Positions 1 to 12,267 of a DNA stretch of 64,000 nt are shown here, piece by piece (position 1 is the first letter of the stretch; each line of letters starts with the position of its first letter). The notes beneath the pieces are model-generated. The model did not search any database and was not told the origin of the DNA. It saw only the letters and a list, made by a program, of their open reading frames with translations. The position numbers and the translations under genes were made by a program. The stretch is from Pollenia angustigena (Eukaryota > Arthropoda > Insecta > Diptera > Polleniidae): contig OV884056.1 of NCBI GenBank assembly GCA_930367215.1, forward strand, positions 43,772,308 to 43,836,307, given 5' to 3'.

Positions 1-789
1 TAAATTTCACTCTTAATTTGCCCCTAGATGGGCCAAATGTATGACCAATCCTACTTTATTTTTCATCCCCATCCTTCGTTTCTAACATACCTTTCCCCTA
101 ACTTCATTTCTTAAGAGGGACCGAACTCCATTATTCCCTCGTCCTAAACATTTTCTCAAAACATACTCGCCCCCTTTATCACCACCCCTTTGGGGGCGTT
201 CCCATACAAATATGGTGTTTTTTTGTAATTCTTAAATCTAATTAACAAAAGATGAAAATTTTGTAAATAAAATCAAAAGGTGTAGACAGATTTTAATAAT
301 TTGTGACTAATAAATTAGAAGCATAGCTTTTTTAATGCCGTTTCAAAAAATAAATATTTCGAATAAATTATTATTTTGCAAAACAAATTATATTTTTAAA
401 GAGCTTGAGATTAAAAATAAGTTTAACCTTACCTAATGGTAATTTTATTGCAGAGTTTCGGTTTTTTATTTTATTCAATAAACTAAGCTGTTTTCAGTTA
501 CGAGTATATGTTGTGCAACCTTCTCCATTTTCGAAATAACGGTATATCTCTAAAACAAGAGCTAACCTTGAAAAACGGTTAGCATCACTGGAATCAGCGT
601 ACCCGCCAGGTGCCCCGCTTGGCTAAAAAAAGTGTCAAATGCTAACACAGTGTAAATAACTTTAATTATATTACCTTTTCTGATAATAACTTTCATACTA
701 GATAGTGATACTTATAAATTTAACAAATAGAATGTGAGATTATTTTTAATAAGTTCTTTTTCTTATATTAACCATTTTTATTTTTCGAG
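1..789. other. 5' flank without recognised gene
   Basis: AT-rich sequence upstream of the DDX55 gene. I see no long reading frame with recognisable protein similarity and no clear repeat pair in this stretch. Confidence 0.4.
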
Positions 790-1085
790 TTCAATTTAAA
801 AAGCTTTCTTGCAATAGTCCTATTCCTTTAAACTGTACATACATACTTGTTGCTTAAAACTAAATTTACTTCATCGCTAACCAAATGATAGCTAAAGTAA
901 AACATGTAACATGAATACATGGTGGAATAAGTTTATTCCACCATGCATGAAGATACAAGATATTCTGGTTGTGTTTAGAATCATTCCTAATTATATGAAC
1001 ACATCTATAGCTTCAATGTTAACCAAAGTTTGAAGGTGAAATATTGAAGGAATAAAACTATTGCAAGAAAGCTATTTAAATTGGA
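790..1085. repeat. MITE-like inverted-repeat element
   Basis: The left end (about 790-828) and the right end (about 1045-1085) are imperfect inverted copies sharing the core AGCTTTCTTGCAATAGT. In the centre is a perfect 13-bp hairpin (918-930 with 933-945). There is no coding capacity. It looks like a non-autonomous DNA transposon just upstream of DDX55; superfamily unknown. Confidence 0.55.
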
Positions 1086-1335
1086 ATTTGTTTTAATGAA
1101 CACATTTGAAAAATAAAAATTTATAACTGATACTTAATTTAGTTAATGAGGACAGTTTCCAGCACTACAACTCTATGCACAGTTGCATTTAACATTAACA
1201 AAAATTTGGTAACCCTATAGCACGTGGTGAAACGTCAAAACAAAAAAAAAAAACAAAACAAACACTTTATTCAGTGGAAAGGGGAAATAAATTTCTTTTA
1301 AGTTTTGTACATAAATAATACATTTATTTACGATC

Positions 1336-4300
1336 ATGTCTCGCAAAAAATGGACCGATTTGAATAAACCACCTTTATCTGATCCTGTCTTAGAAGTTAT
1401 CAAAGATATGGGCTTTAGTTTAATGACCCCAGTTCAGGTAACTACACCAAACAACATATCGCTTCTTTATTGAACATTTTTGCAACAGTCATATCTCAAA
1501 AAATCAAAGTGTTCCTTCATACCTTCTGTATATGTAAAAAAATCAATATAATACATATCTCAAACTGAACCGAAGTTATAGCAAAATATATTTTATTTAA
1601 CCTGTACATAAAGGTTAGTTTTGAAAACTGATCTCATTTTGCCAAGTGAGATTTTTTTTTTTTGAGATATATAATAACTATGTTGCAATAAAGGAGCGAT
1701 ATATTTTACTTTGAATTTTCTTATGTACCTACCTATAACTATTTCTCGACAGACCGCCACAATTCCTTTATTATTGGCACGTAAAGATGTTTCGGCTGAA
1801 GCTGTTACTGGTTCTGGTAAAACCTTGGCATTTATTATTCCCCTATTGGAAATGTTACAGAATCGTCAAAAAGAATCACCTTGGCTGCCAAGAGAAATTG
1901 GTGCTCTAATAATATCACCCACCAGAGAATTGGCTATGCAGATATCAGAAGTTTTGAAAAGATTTTTAGAGCATAAAGAGTTAAATTTCTTAAAACAAAA
2001 ACTTTTGGTTGGTGGCAATAGTATAGAAGAGGATATAAAATCTTTAATGAAAGATGGTTCTTGTATTTTAGTTTGCACACCGGGACGATTAGAGGATTTG
2101 ATTCAACGTAAAGATGTATTAAATTTAGCAGCAAGAGTTAAAAGTTTGGTAAGTTTAAAATTATTTTAAACAATAATTAGTATTGTGGTTATTTTGTTGA
2201 ACTATTTATGGTTTTTAATCCAAATTTTTTAATATTTTTAATTAGGCTTAAGTTCATGAAATTTAATTTTTATTAAATTACTAGCTGACCCGGTCCGCGT
2301 TGCTGGCCCCAAGCAAACATTAGTGTTGTATTACCAGACGATTTAAGTTGAGCTGTAAACGAAATTTACAGCCTTTAAAATTTTCCTTCCGTAAAAACCT
2401 AAATCGGTCAAGCCGTTCTCAAGTTATGCGCTTAATAGAAAAAGTGGGCGTAGAAGTAGGCGTGATACATTTTTCTTTCAATGAAAACGTAAAATGGAAT
2501 AATACGAACATTTAAAAGAAAAATTAGTCAAATCGAAGGAGCCGTTTTTTGATTTTAGGTAAATCGAAAAAAGTGGGCGGTAAGTTGGACCATGGCAATC
2601 ATTTTAAAGAAAAAATCGTTTGAATCGGTCAAGCCGTTCTCAACTTATGCGCTTAATAGAAAAAGTGGGCGTAAAAGTAGGCGTGATACATTTTTCTTTC
2701 GATGAAAACGTAAAAGGGATTAATACGAACATTTAAAAGAAAAATTAGTCAAATCGATGAAGCCGTTTTTTGATTTTAGGTAAATCGAAAAAAGTGGGCG
2801 GGGCAAAATTTTCTTTCCGTAAAAACCTTAGTTGGACCATGGCAATCATTTTAAAGAAAAAATCGTTTGAATCGGTCAAGCCGTTCTCAACTTATGCGCT
2901 TAATAGAAAAAGTGGGCGTAAAAGTAGGCGTGGTAAATTTTTCTTTCGATGAAAACTTAAAGTTGATTAATACGAACATTTGAAAGAACAATTATTCAAC
3001 TCGATGGAGCCGTTTTCTGATTTTAGGTAATTCGAAAAAAGTGGGCGTAACAGTGGGCGGGGCAACATTTTCTTTCCGCAAAACCTAAGTTAGACCATGG
3101 CGATCATTTTAAAGAGAAAATCGTCCAAATCGGTCAAGCCGTTCTCAAGTAATGCGCTTAATAGAAAAAGTGGGCGTAAAAGTAGGCGTGATACATTTTT
3201 CTTTCGATGAAAACGTAAAAGGGATTAATACAAACATTTAAAAGAAAAATTAGTCAAATCGATGAAGCCGTTTTTTGATTTTAGGTAAATCGAAAAAAGT
3301 GGGCGGGGCAAAATTTTCTTTCCGTAAAAACCTAAGTTGGACCATGGCAATCATTTTGAAGAAAAAATCGTTTGAATCGGTCAAGCCGTTCTCAACCTAT
3401 GCGCTTAATAGAAAAAGTGGGCGTAAAAGTAGGCGTGGTAAATTTTTCTTTCGATGAAAACTTAAAGTTGATTAATACGAACATTTGAAAGAACAATTAG
3501 TCAACTCGATGGAGCCGTTTTCTGATTTTAGGTAATTCGAAAAAAGTGGGCGTAACAGTGGGCGGGGCAACATTTTATTTCCGCAAAACCTAAGTTAGAC
3601 CATGGCGATCATTTTAAAGAAAAAAATCGTCCAAATCGGTCAAGCCGTTCTCCAGTTATGCGCTTAATAGAAAAAGTGGGCGTAAAAGTAGGCGTGGTAA
3701 ATTTTTCTTTCGATGAAAACTTAAAGTTGATTAAGACGAACATTTGAAGAAAAATTAGTCAACTCGATGGAGCCGTTTTCTGATTTTAGGTAAATCGAAA
3801 AAAGTGGGCGTAAAAGTGGGCGGGGCAAAATTTTATTTCCGTAAAAACCTAAGCTGGACCATGGCGATCATTTTAAAGAAAAAATCGTTCAAATCGGTTA
3901 AGCCGTTCTCAAGTTATGGTTTTTGCCACGCCCCTCCGCCCCCAGACCGAAAATCAAAAATCTGAAGATTCCCTGAAAATTTCATCAAAATCGGCCCAGC
4001 CGTTTTGGAGTCCATACGTTACATACATACATACACACATCCAATTTTATATATATAGATTTTTGTGAAGAAAGGAATTTTACAACATGAAAATTAATCA
4101 AAATTGTTATTGATAATCTTTCATTCTTGACGTGGCTCGGGCTCGAACCCTGGCCGGCAGGTTACCATGACATGTTTCGATCGCAACCACTCGATCTCCT
4201 CAGATGGATTTGCCGTCTTACACCCGCAGCCATCGACGACTGCTGACGTCACCAGTCAAACATCAATCCTTAAACCAAATTGTATTTTAACATTTGGTAG

Positions 4301-6303
4301 ATCGAAATTTGCTGTCCTGAATGATTATCCATTTCAATTGACTTTACATGTTTTTTCCTTTACTTCTGTTTTTTCGTACTTTCGTCAAGAATTTTTCTTG
4401 AAGTCCAAGTAAATTTTTTTTGTTTTTTCACTTTGTCTTTCTCTTTTCTGTTGACCTTTTTCAGCACAACTTGAAGGACAAATGTACACATAGAGCTCGT
4501 GCCTTAGCCTTAACAATAATTAGTATTGTGGTTATTTTGTTGAACTATTTATGGTTTTTAATCCAAATTTTTTAATATTTTTAATTAGGCTTAAGTTCAT
4601 GAAATTTAATTTTTATTAAATTATTTTTGTGAAGAAAGGAATTTTGCAACATGAAAATTAATCAAAATTGTTATTGATAATCTTTCATTCTTGACGTGGC
4701 TCGGGCTCGAACCCTGGCCGGCAGGTTACCATGACATGTTTCGATCGCAACCACTCGATCTCCTCAGATGGATTTGCCGTCTTACACCCGCAGCCATCGA
4801 CGACTGCTGACGTCACCAGTCAAACATCAATCCTTAAACCAAATTGTATTTTAACATTTGGTAGATCGAAATTTGCTGTCCTGAATGATTATCCATTTCA
4901 ATTGACTTTACATGTTTTTTCCTTTACTTCTGTTTTTTCGTTATTTTTTATTTTAAACTTATTTTTTATAATTTAAATTATTTTAGGAATTGCTGGTTTT
5001 AGACGAGGCGGATCGTTTATTAGATTTAGGCTTCAAGGCCACTATAAACAATATTTTGGCCTATTTGCCACGTCAAAGACGAACGGGTCTCTTTTCTGCA
5101 ACACAAACAACTGAAGTAACCGATCTTATAAGAGCTGGTCTTCGTAATCCGGTTCTAGTATCGGTTAAAGAAAAATCTACCATTAATACACCCATACGCT
5201 TACAAAATTTCTATAAGATTTTAGAGGCAGATGAAAAATTTATAGCTTTATTACAATTTCTCAAATCTAGCAAAGCTAATGATTGCAAAGTAATGGTTTT
5301 CTTTCCAACATGCGCGTGTGTGGAGTATTGGTCTGAAGTGGTACCTCATTTTTTAAAAGATCGGCCTGTTTTAGGTATTCATGGTAAAATGAAAAATAAA
5401 CGCAAAAACATAGTGGAACGCTTTCGTAAAGAAAATAAATCGGTTTTATTGTGTACAGATGTTTTGGCAAGGGGTTTAGATGTACCTGAAATCGATTGGG
5501 TTATACAATGGGATCCTCCCTCAAGTGCTGTTAGTTTTGTACATCGTGTAGGAAGAACTGCCAGACAGGGTAACGAAGGCAATGCTTTAGTATTCCTATT
5601 GCCTACAGAAGATGCCTATGTAACATTTTTGAAAATCAATCAAAAAGTTGAACTAGAAGAAATAGATAATTTTGAGTATGACAGAAATCAATTGCAAACA
5701 ACTTTGGATAAACTGCACAAATTACAGGCTTCCGACAAAGGCTTATATGATAAAGGTGTTCGCGCTTTTGTATCTCACATACAAGCCTATCGAAAACACG
5801 AATGCAATGCCATATTACGTTTAAAGGACATGGATTTGGGTAAAGCTGCTACCGGCTACGGTTTACTACAAATGCCTCGAATGCCAGAATTAAAAACTCT
5901 TAATGCTGATAATTTTATAGCTCCTTCCTTTGAAGTGGATGTAAATAAATTGACTTACAAAAACACACAAAAAGAACAAGCCAGGCAGGAAAAAGTAAAA
6001 ACCTTTGAAGAGACTGGCCAATGGCCCGGTAAAAAGAAACATAAAAAACAAAATGAATCTTGGGAGCAAACTAAGAAAGCAAAATTGGATATTAAAACAA
6101 AAAAAGAATTAAGAAAAGCCAAAAAACTACGCAAGAAAGCAGATGAAGCTGCCAATGGGCCAAAAGCAAAGAAACGTAAACAACAATTTACGCAAGAGGA
6201 TCTGGATGAACTGGCAAATGATATTCGTTTGTTTAAGAAGTTAAAAAAGAACAAAATTTCAGAAGAAGATTTTGATAAAGAAATGGGTATAGATGAGAAA
6301 TAA
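1336..6303 (+). CDS. DDX55: ATP-dependent RNA helicase DDX55 (Drosophila CG9630-like)
   Basis: DEAD-box RNA helicase of the DDX55/Spb4 family, which in other eukaryotes works in the nucleolus on large-subunit rRNA maturation. Three coding exons, 1336-1437, 1753-2148 and 4987-6303, all joined in phase 0, give 604 residues; human DDX55 is about 600. Visible in order: Q-motif region ending MTPVQ (27-34), Walker A AVTGSGKT (51-58), PTRELA (90-95), GG (121-122), TPGR (143-146), DEAD (172-175), SAT (203-205) and the motif VI run HRVGRTAR (352-359). A lysine-rich tail of about 100 residues follows, as is usual for the family. The start is the ATG followed by SRKKWTDL, since the reading runs in frame into the Q motif. 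Intron 2 (2.8 kb) carries a duplicated segment and a Helitron. No frameshift seen; assignment firm. Confidence 0.95.
1456..1702. repeat. MITE in DDX55 intron 1
   Basis: The left end starts ATATCGCTTCTTTATTG and the right end finishes CAATAAAGGAGCGATAT; about 45 bp at each end are imperfect inverted copies, including AGATATGACTGTTGCA-like inner parts. It fills most of the 315-bp intron, so the intron is probably mainly this insertion. Confidence 0.55.
2281..4059 (-). mobile_element. Non-autonomous Helitron with tandem core
   Basis: Read on the minus strand the element begins TCTATATATATAAAATTGG and ends GGGTCAGCTAG. These are the TC...CTRR ends typical of Helitrons, and it sits between an A and a T with no target duplication. 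The boundaries are exact because 4512-4941 is the same target without the insertion. No Rep/helicase coding seen. The core is a roughly 250-bp tandem array, as in DINE-1-type non-autonomous Helitrons. It lies in DDX55 intron 2, antisense to the gene. Confidence 0.85.
2580..3960. repeat. ~250-bp tandem array inside the Helitron
   Basis: The marker GACCATGGC recurs at 2588, 2834, 3093, 3340, 3598 and 3857, spacings 246, 259, 247, 258 and 259. The two spacings alternate at first, giving a 505-bp dimer; two 60-codon reading frames exactly 505 bp apart (2770 and 3275) encode the same peptide. These frames are repeat by-products, not genes. Confidence 0.85.
4512..4941. repeat. Intronic duplication, copy 2 (uninterrupted)
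   Basis: The 430-bp direct duplicate of 2169-4377 without the Helitron. It contains the same minus-strand tRNA-like B box. The 134-bp spacer 4378-4511 between the copies is unique. The copy ends about 45 bp before the exon 3 acceptor of DDX55. Confidence 0.85.
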
Positions 6304-6473
6304 AATTATAAAAAATAATTAACTAAAATATGTATAGTATCTCCTTACTTAATATAGAAAGGCCCTAACAAAAAATAACAATAATTAACTGTTGATAAAA
6401 AAGCCATAAATCATGTTATTTATTGTTTTCAAAAACAAATAGCCCTTATTCATTATTACTAATTAAAATATAA

Positions 6474-6615
6474 TCACCCTTATTGTGTTTGGCGTATTTA
6501 AGATACGCCTACGACAGTTTGGTAATAGATTAAAGAAACAAAGTTCACGTTCTCTTTAATCTATTACCAAACAGTCGTAGGCGTATTTTAAATACGCCAA
6601 ACACAATAAGGGTGA
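6474..6615. repeat. Palindromic MITE between DDX55 and Mcm2
   Basis: Near-perfect inverted repeat: the left arm begins TCACCCTTATTGTGTTTGGC and the right arm ends with its complement, each about 65 bp around a short loop near 6535-6550. A relative lies at 37619-37740, and a decayed one may lie near 55650-55720. Confidence 0.75.
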
Positions 6616-6948
6616 ATAAACAAAGTAGGTGCATGTCACAAGTACTTGTTTGCATGATGTCACATATACTGATACATAGTAGGCGTTGATTTTTTTAACT
6701 TTTAACATTGAGCAGCTAAGTCCGAGTTTAGACGAGCGAACATTTGGGAGGAAAACATCTGAGATTCTCTTGTTTTTATATTCGCGGTCACACAGACAAT
6801 TTTTATTTATCATTTTATTATGCGTTTTATAACATGTTAATTGCTTTATTTTAACTACATATTTTGAGGAATAGTTTTATGAATTAAATTTAATTTTTTT
6901 ATCATTATAAATTTTGACTAAAAATAGTTGCACTCAAAAAGAAATTAT

Positions 6949-7172
6949 GGGCCATGTCACAGAGTACAATTCCGTTCGGAATTGAAGAAAACATTTGTTT
7001 GTTGATGGAAAGTGTATTTTGATAGTTTTCTGGCCTTTCATATACAGACAACTCCCATACCGTTCATGAAAACAAAAATGGTTTCATTCCGAAACATTTT
7101 TTCGTCATTTTCTGAAGCACCAAAATACGTAATGAATTCCGTTTCCGAACGGAATTGTACTGTGACATGGCT
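6949..7172. repeat. MITE with CATGTCACAG ends
   Basis: Inverted ends of about 35 bp (GGCCATGTCACAG on the left, CTGTGACATGGC on the right), with TACAATTCCGTTCGGAAT-like inner parts in both arms. Non-coding. It lies between the 3' ends of two convergent genes. Confidence 0.65.
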
Positions 7173-7592
7173 GTATGTATGAAAATGAAAATTATTGTTT
7201 TGCCTGTATTGTAACGAAATACAGTTGTAAGGTTTTAATTTAGCATGTTAAAAACCAGAGAAGGGTAAAAGTATATTTAATCACTCGTATTACGACGATT
7301 ACACTACACCCACCACAAAGTTTTTATAAGCTTTATATGTATTCCGTCAGATCAGTTAAAAAAGCCCAACAATTTTAAAACAAATTAATTTTTTTCGAAC
7401 TTTTTTGTTTTGCCCAGTTTATTTTGTGGTAAAAAATAATTGTAGAATTTGAAAATTAACATTTACGCATGTAAAATCAACAAATGTTTAAATGAAAACT
7501 TTAAATCTATGTACCTACATATATAAAATCCTTATAACGTAACAATATTATATAAAAATAAAAAACATGTACGCTTTCGACATTTTTTTAAC

Positions 7593-10438
7593 TTAAACAG
7601 CTGCTTCTGTAACAATTTGTAAAATAATGCGCCGTTTAGCATCATACGCAAAACCATTTTGTTTAAATACTTCCGATTCATAAAAGGGTTTCAAATTATA
7701 TATATCTAATTGTTTAGCACGTTCAATTAAATCGCGTTCCATAATTTCAACATGTGTAGCGGAAGGACCATCCTTACATCTAATATAGGCCAATTGATCC
7801 AATGTTAACTGACGTAATATAAAGAACAAGAGTTCGGAATGATCTTTTTGGAAAGCCAAATATTTTTGGAACGTTGTTCGCATTTTTTTCATTACACTGA
7901 ATTTTTGTGCTTCAATAAATGATTCCAACATCATACGTATGGACATACTGACATCAGCTTCAATTACATTTTCCCGCAAATGTATACGAGCATGTGCCTC
8001 AGCCATGCGAATGACGCTCTCAATGTGACGCACGGTAATGGGTAGGGAGCCGGTGGCAAATGATTCTTGACGAAGTTGAGAATACATTTTGGCGATTTTG
8101 TCCTCGTCAATGTTCTGAAGAAGAAATAAAATCCCTTTATTAAAAAATGTTTCTTAAAAATTGTTTCTAGAAAGGACCTTAACCCCTACTTACCGTTAAT
8201 TTTGGTCTTATATTTTCCTTGGCATATACAATATATTGTCTTAAAAGATCCTGTGGTATTTCACTAACACCACTTGGTTGTATTTCTTCCATTTGAGCCT
8301 CACTAGAAGGATGGTGTTTAATGTGAGAATTCACAACAAACTTGGCTAGATGTTGATCTTGCATTGGATCAAATTCATCTTTGACTACACACAATACATC
8401 GAAACGTGACAAAATAGGTTCCGACAAATTTACATTTTCCGAAAATGTCATTGAAGGATCATAACGACCACCAATGGGATTAGCAGCAGCAATAACAGTA
8501 CATCTAGCTTGAAGAGATGTAACAATACCAGCTTTCGAAATAGAAATAGACTGCTGTTCCATGGCTTCGTGTATTGAAGTACGATCTTGATCATTCATTT
8601 TATCGAATTCATCAATCAAGCAAACTCCTTGATCTGCCAACACCAATGCACCAGCTTCTAACGTCCATTCGCGCGAAACGGGATTACGTCTTACATAGGC
8701 AGTTAAACCTACAGCACTAGCTCCCTGGCCTGTAGTGAATACGGCGCGAGGGGCAATTTTTTCGGTATATTTTAAAAATTGGGATTTAGCTGTACCAGGA
8801 TCTCCACAAATAAGTAAATTGATATCCCCTCTGACCTTATGTTTGTCTCCAGGATTTTTCGATTCACCACCAAATAATGCCAATGCTAAAGCACGTTTAA
8901 TAAATTCATGACCATAAATAGATGGAGCCATTGATGCAACGATACGTTCGGCAATACGAGGATCTTTGCTTAATTTTTGTATGGTAGAAATATCTTCATC
9001 TGTAAGGGATTGCACGACTTGTTTACAATCCTTTACAACAATATGATTGGCAATTATAACGGTAGCAAAGACCGGAAAGCCTTGATCAGTATTTAAAGAA
9101 CCGTCATAATTGTTGGTGTAAATACCAGTTACCTCCAATTCATCGCCTGGTTTACAAAGGTCACAAAGATCTGCTAGCAAAATAACATCTTTGCTACGAG
9201 GTATTCGGCCAGCGGGAATACGTCCTGGTGATTCTTGTAAGGTAATCTTTTGATAATTACGATACAAAGTTTGTTCCATATTAATCTGCAAAAACATAAA
9301 ATTGATAGCTCAACTCTAATTAAATTTAAATTCTTACCGAAAATGGGCCTGTACTTTGGCACTCAGGACAAGAACCAGGTTTAACCTCAGCATTTTGTGA
9401 TTGCACAAATGGTCCTAAAACATAGCCACACTTAACACAATCATATTTGATAACAGACAATTGGGGTAAGACGCCTGTTGTTGCCGTTGCAACACCCAAT
9501 GTACGAACTAATTGATTTAAATGCAATTTACGAAAAGTTCGTAACTCTTCAATTAAGGGCAATTCCGAAATACGAACATGAATTTCAGTGGTAACACGTT
9601 CATAGGTGGGGAAAATTGATAAAACCATATCCTTGGCTACTTTATCAAATATTTCCAACATTTGGAAAGGGGCTTCGGGTAAGAAATAGGCCAACACATG
9701 TTCTTTATTCGCCAAATCTGTATAAGAAACTACGAATGAAGATTTATTTTGTTCACACATGCGCCTTATGCGATCGCGATAGGTATAAGCTCCTCTTTCA
9801 TCCACAAAAGTACGCAAAAATGATTGAAAACGATTAGCAATTTCAGTACGTGGTCCCAACATGCTTACCCATTCTTTGGTAGAATGACCTTTTGTATCTT
9901 CAAGATTTTCAATGGACTCAACCATTTCAGCATCTTCTACCTCACCCACGGCAGCCTTTTCTCCAGCTCGTCGCTTAGCTCTTGGACCAACATCATCATC
10001 ATCGTCACTTTGATCAAAGCCCAAATCTCTATCATCACGATGTATACCTTTGGCCCTATCGCGTCTATTCATTTCCCGTTCTGCCGCCAAACGATCCCCT
10101 TGAGACAGTTCAGAAAAGTCTTCCTCATCGTCCAACATGGCTGGATCGTAGTGATCTAATTCAGGCATAGGACGATAATCATTTTCCATGTTATCTCCGA
10201 ACAATTCCTCGCCATCTTCCTCTTCTTCATTACGCACCGTTTGATCACCCAAAATTTCATCTTCATTTTCGAAGGGTTCAAAATCTCCCACCGGAGAAGT
10301 CATGGCGGCACGTAAATCGCGTCTATCAGCGCCATCGCTTGGTGTTGCTGGCGGTGGAGAGCTTGGTAAATCCTAGAAAAATATGAAATTATTAGCGATA
10401 TTTTAAGACTGCCTTGTTCCACTACCACTTACAGCCAT
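7593..10438 (-). CDS. Mcm2: DNA replication licensing factor Mcm2
   Basis: Subunit of the MCM2-7 hexamer, the replicative DNA helicase in the nucleus. Four exons on the minus strand, 10438-10433, 10372-9338, 9285-8194 and 8114-7593, all phase 0, give 884 residues, close to the length recalled for Drosophila Mcm2. Visible: acidic N-terminal tail, zinc-binding cysteines C314, C317, C337 and C340, MCM-type Walker A GDPGTAKS (508-515), Walker B LIDEFDK (570-576) and arginine finger SRFD (640-643). The C-terminal lid and winged-helix region is complete. The first exon codes only Met-Ala; the start was chosen because a good GT donor follows it and the frame continues as DLPSSPPP. An internal Met at residue 26 is a possible alternative start. 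Convergent with DDX55. Confidence 0.96.
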
Positions 10439-10643
10439 TTTTATTTAGAAAAATTTAACAACTTAGCAAACAAATTTAGCCCTCAGTATTTGACTGCAAC
10501 AACCGGTACAATTTTATAATAAATTTTTAATATGTGATAAATGAGTCGTATGAAATTATTTAGCAAAACACGCGAAGTTGTTTTTGGCGCGCAGAGTTGT
10601 TTAGCAATAAAATTTGTGTAAAGTTGCCACTTATTTTACTTGA
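10439..10643. other. Mcm2 5' region
   Basis: Sequence directly upstream of the Mcm2 start codon, where its promoter and 5' leader should lie. I recognise no specific promoter motif. Confidence 0.3.
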
Positions 10644-11174
10644 GGGTTACACGATCAAGTTTTGGCTATCAAGTTTTAATACACTCACACTTTTTTACCA
10701 ATACACTCATACTTTTAAAAATTGATACGAACTTGCCTCTAAAATTCTCTTGCCAGTGAGTGTATCAATTTTCGTTCAAGAAAACAGCTTATTACAAATC
10801 TTTTGAAGTTGTTTTTGTTTTTTTTTCACAAATATTTTGCCGGCAAAAGCTGAAGTTCTTTTTTTTTACAAATTGTTGCGGGAATTTTAACTAAAAACCA
10901 AAAAAAATTGTGAAATATGTTTATTAATAAAATTAATATAAAAATAAAAATAAAAATAAGCAAAATGATAAAGTCCCTTCGAACAGCCTACAGTGCAGAA
11001 AAATCAAAAGTGGAAAATAGCAAAACATTTTGAGTTGTTTTCTCGGCGACGACATCTTGAAAAAGTAAATTGCTTTCAACTTGCGTGCAGCCTACGTCAC
11101 AGCTGTCAACTTTTGCATATTTTGACAATCAGTATATGTAAAAGACTATCAAGAAAATCTTGATCGTGTGGCTG
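10644..11174. repeat. MITE with ACACGATCAAG ends
   Basis: The left end GGGTTACACGATCAAG and the right end CTTGATCGTGTGGCTGC are inverted copies about 530 bp apart. A short repeated phrase on tacactcac lies inside. No coding capacity. Confidence 0.55.
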
Positions 11175-11180
11175 CACTGT

Positions 11181-11740
11181 TATACTATGTTTCCACTATG
11201 AGTAAAACAACTTGTTTTGGGCAAAACGTGTCAAAGTGTTTCCATTATGTAAAACTGGTTTTGGTGTTCGAATTTTCGAATCAATTTGACATTTATGTTG
11301 TAAACAAACATGAAAGCCAAACAAAAATATGTGTTGAAAAAAAATATTTTTCTTCAACATGAAAATTCCTCGTTTGTTTTTTAATACACATATATACATA
11401 TACATATGTACGTATATAAAAGCACACAATTTACTTCTTTTTTATTATATTATTTTATTATTTTTACGCTGCAAACAAATAAATCAGCTGGAGACTTGCA
11501 TAAACCTATTTAATAATTCTTGATATTTTGGTAAATATGTCACTTTTTTCGAAATTGTCAATCACCAATAATGGATAACCCAGAGTTGTATTCATGATTT
11601 TCGACATGTTTTGGAGCAAAACTAGTTTTTGTTTGAGCTTTTCGAACATAAAAAATGTATGGGAAAACAAGTAGCAAAACACTTGTTTTGCTGCATAACT
11701 AGTTTTGTGGCCCAAAACATGTAAGTGGAAACGTACTATT
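11181..11740. repeat. MITE with GTTTCCACT ends
   Basis: TATACTATGTTTCCACTATG on the left is the imperfect complement of AAGTGGAAACGTACTATTA on the right. The inner parts (AAAACAAGTTTTG-type runs) are also inverted. Short reading frames inside on both strands show no protein similarity. Confidence 0.5.
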
Positions 11741-12267
11741 ACCCCACGTCTCCATGCGCTTTCGATTAGAACATGACATGACCATAACGCCGGCAGAGTA
11801 GCGGTATTAATTTGTTCATGTTCTTGTATGTGGGGAATACGTGTTGATGTTCATGTTCTGATTGACCACAATTTTTGTTGTTGTGCGTTTGATTGTATAC
11901 AGAAAATACATTGTATGGCCAACATCATGGCGCACATGGATGCTAAGACGAATGTTTAGGCAACGATGGCAGCACATGGACGAAAGATGAACATGAACAG
12001 TCTACACGAGTAGAATTCATGTGCGACATGATGTTCTTACCAAGTTGATGGATGGTGGAGACGGGTAGTTAAGTATAGAACACAGGGTAGCATTCAGGGG
12101 TGTCATAGAATCCAAGTCGGTTTTGCTCATTGTCGATTTTGCAAACCAATATAAGTTATTTTCGAATACAAATAAAAACGATATTCGAATCGCCTGTTTT
12201 ATGATTAAGCTCATGTGTTTACATCTTTAAATGCAATTTTTGTTTGACAATTTTGTAAATTACTGAC

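Larger units (their letters stand above)
2169..4377. repeat. Intronic duplication, copy 1 (interrupted by Helitron)
   Basis: With the Helitron at 2281-4059 removed, the remaining 112 + 318 bp match 4512-4941 over exactly 430 bp, nearly identically; one difference seen is ACAACATG versus GCAACATG. Within it, on the minus strand near 4206-4130, is a tRNA-like head: a D-arm-like GATC...GATC hairpin around GAGTGGTTGC, and a B-box GGTTCGAGCCC. Part of the unit may therefore be a tRNA-derived SINE. Confidence 0.8.

Noticed and set aside
2770..3457. Two identical 60-codon reading frames
   Set aside because: They are the same part of a tandem repeat inside a Helitron, 505 bp apart; no protein family and no conserved start context.
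2580..3960. CRISPR-like repeat array
   Set aside because: Units are ~250 bp and adjacent, without short repeats and unique spacers; the host is a eukaryote.
4167..4976. Two identical ~80-codon frames as a duplicated gene
   Set aside because: They lie in the duplicated intron segment opposite a tRNA-like head; the peptide has no family features.
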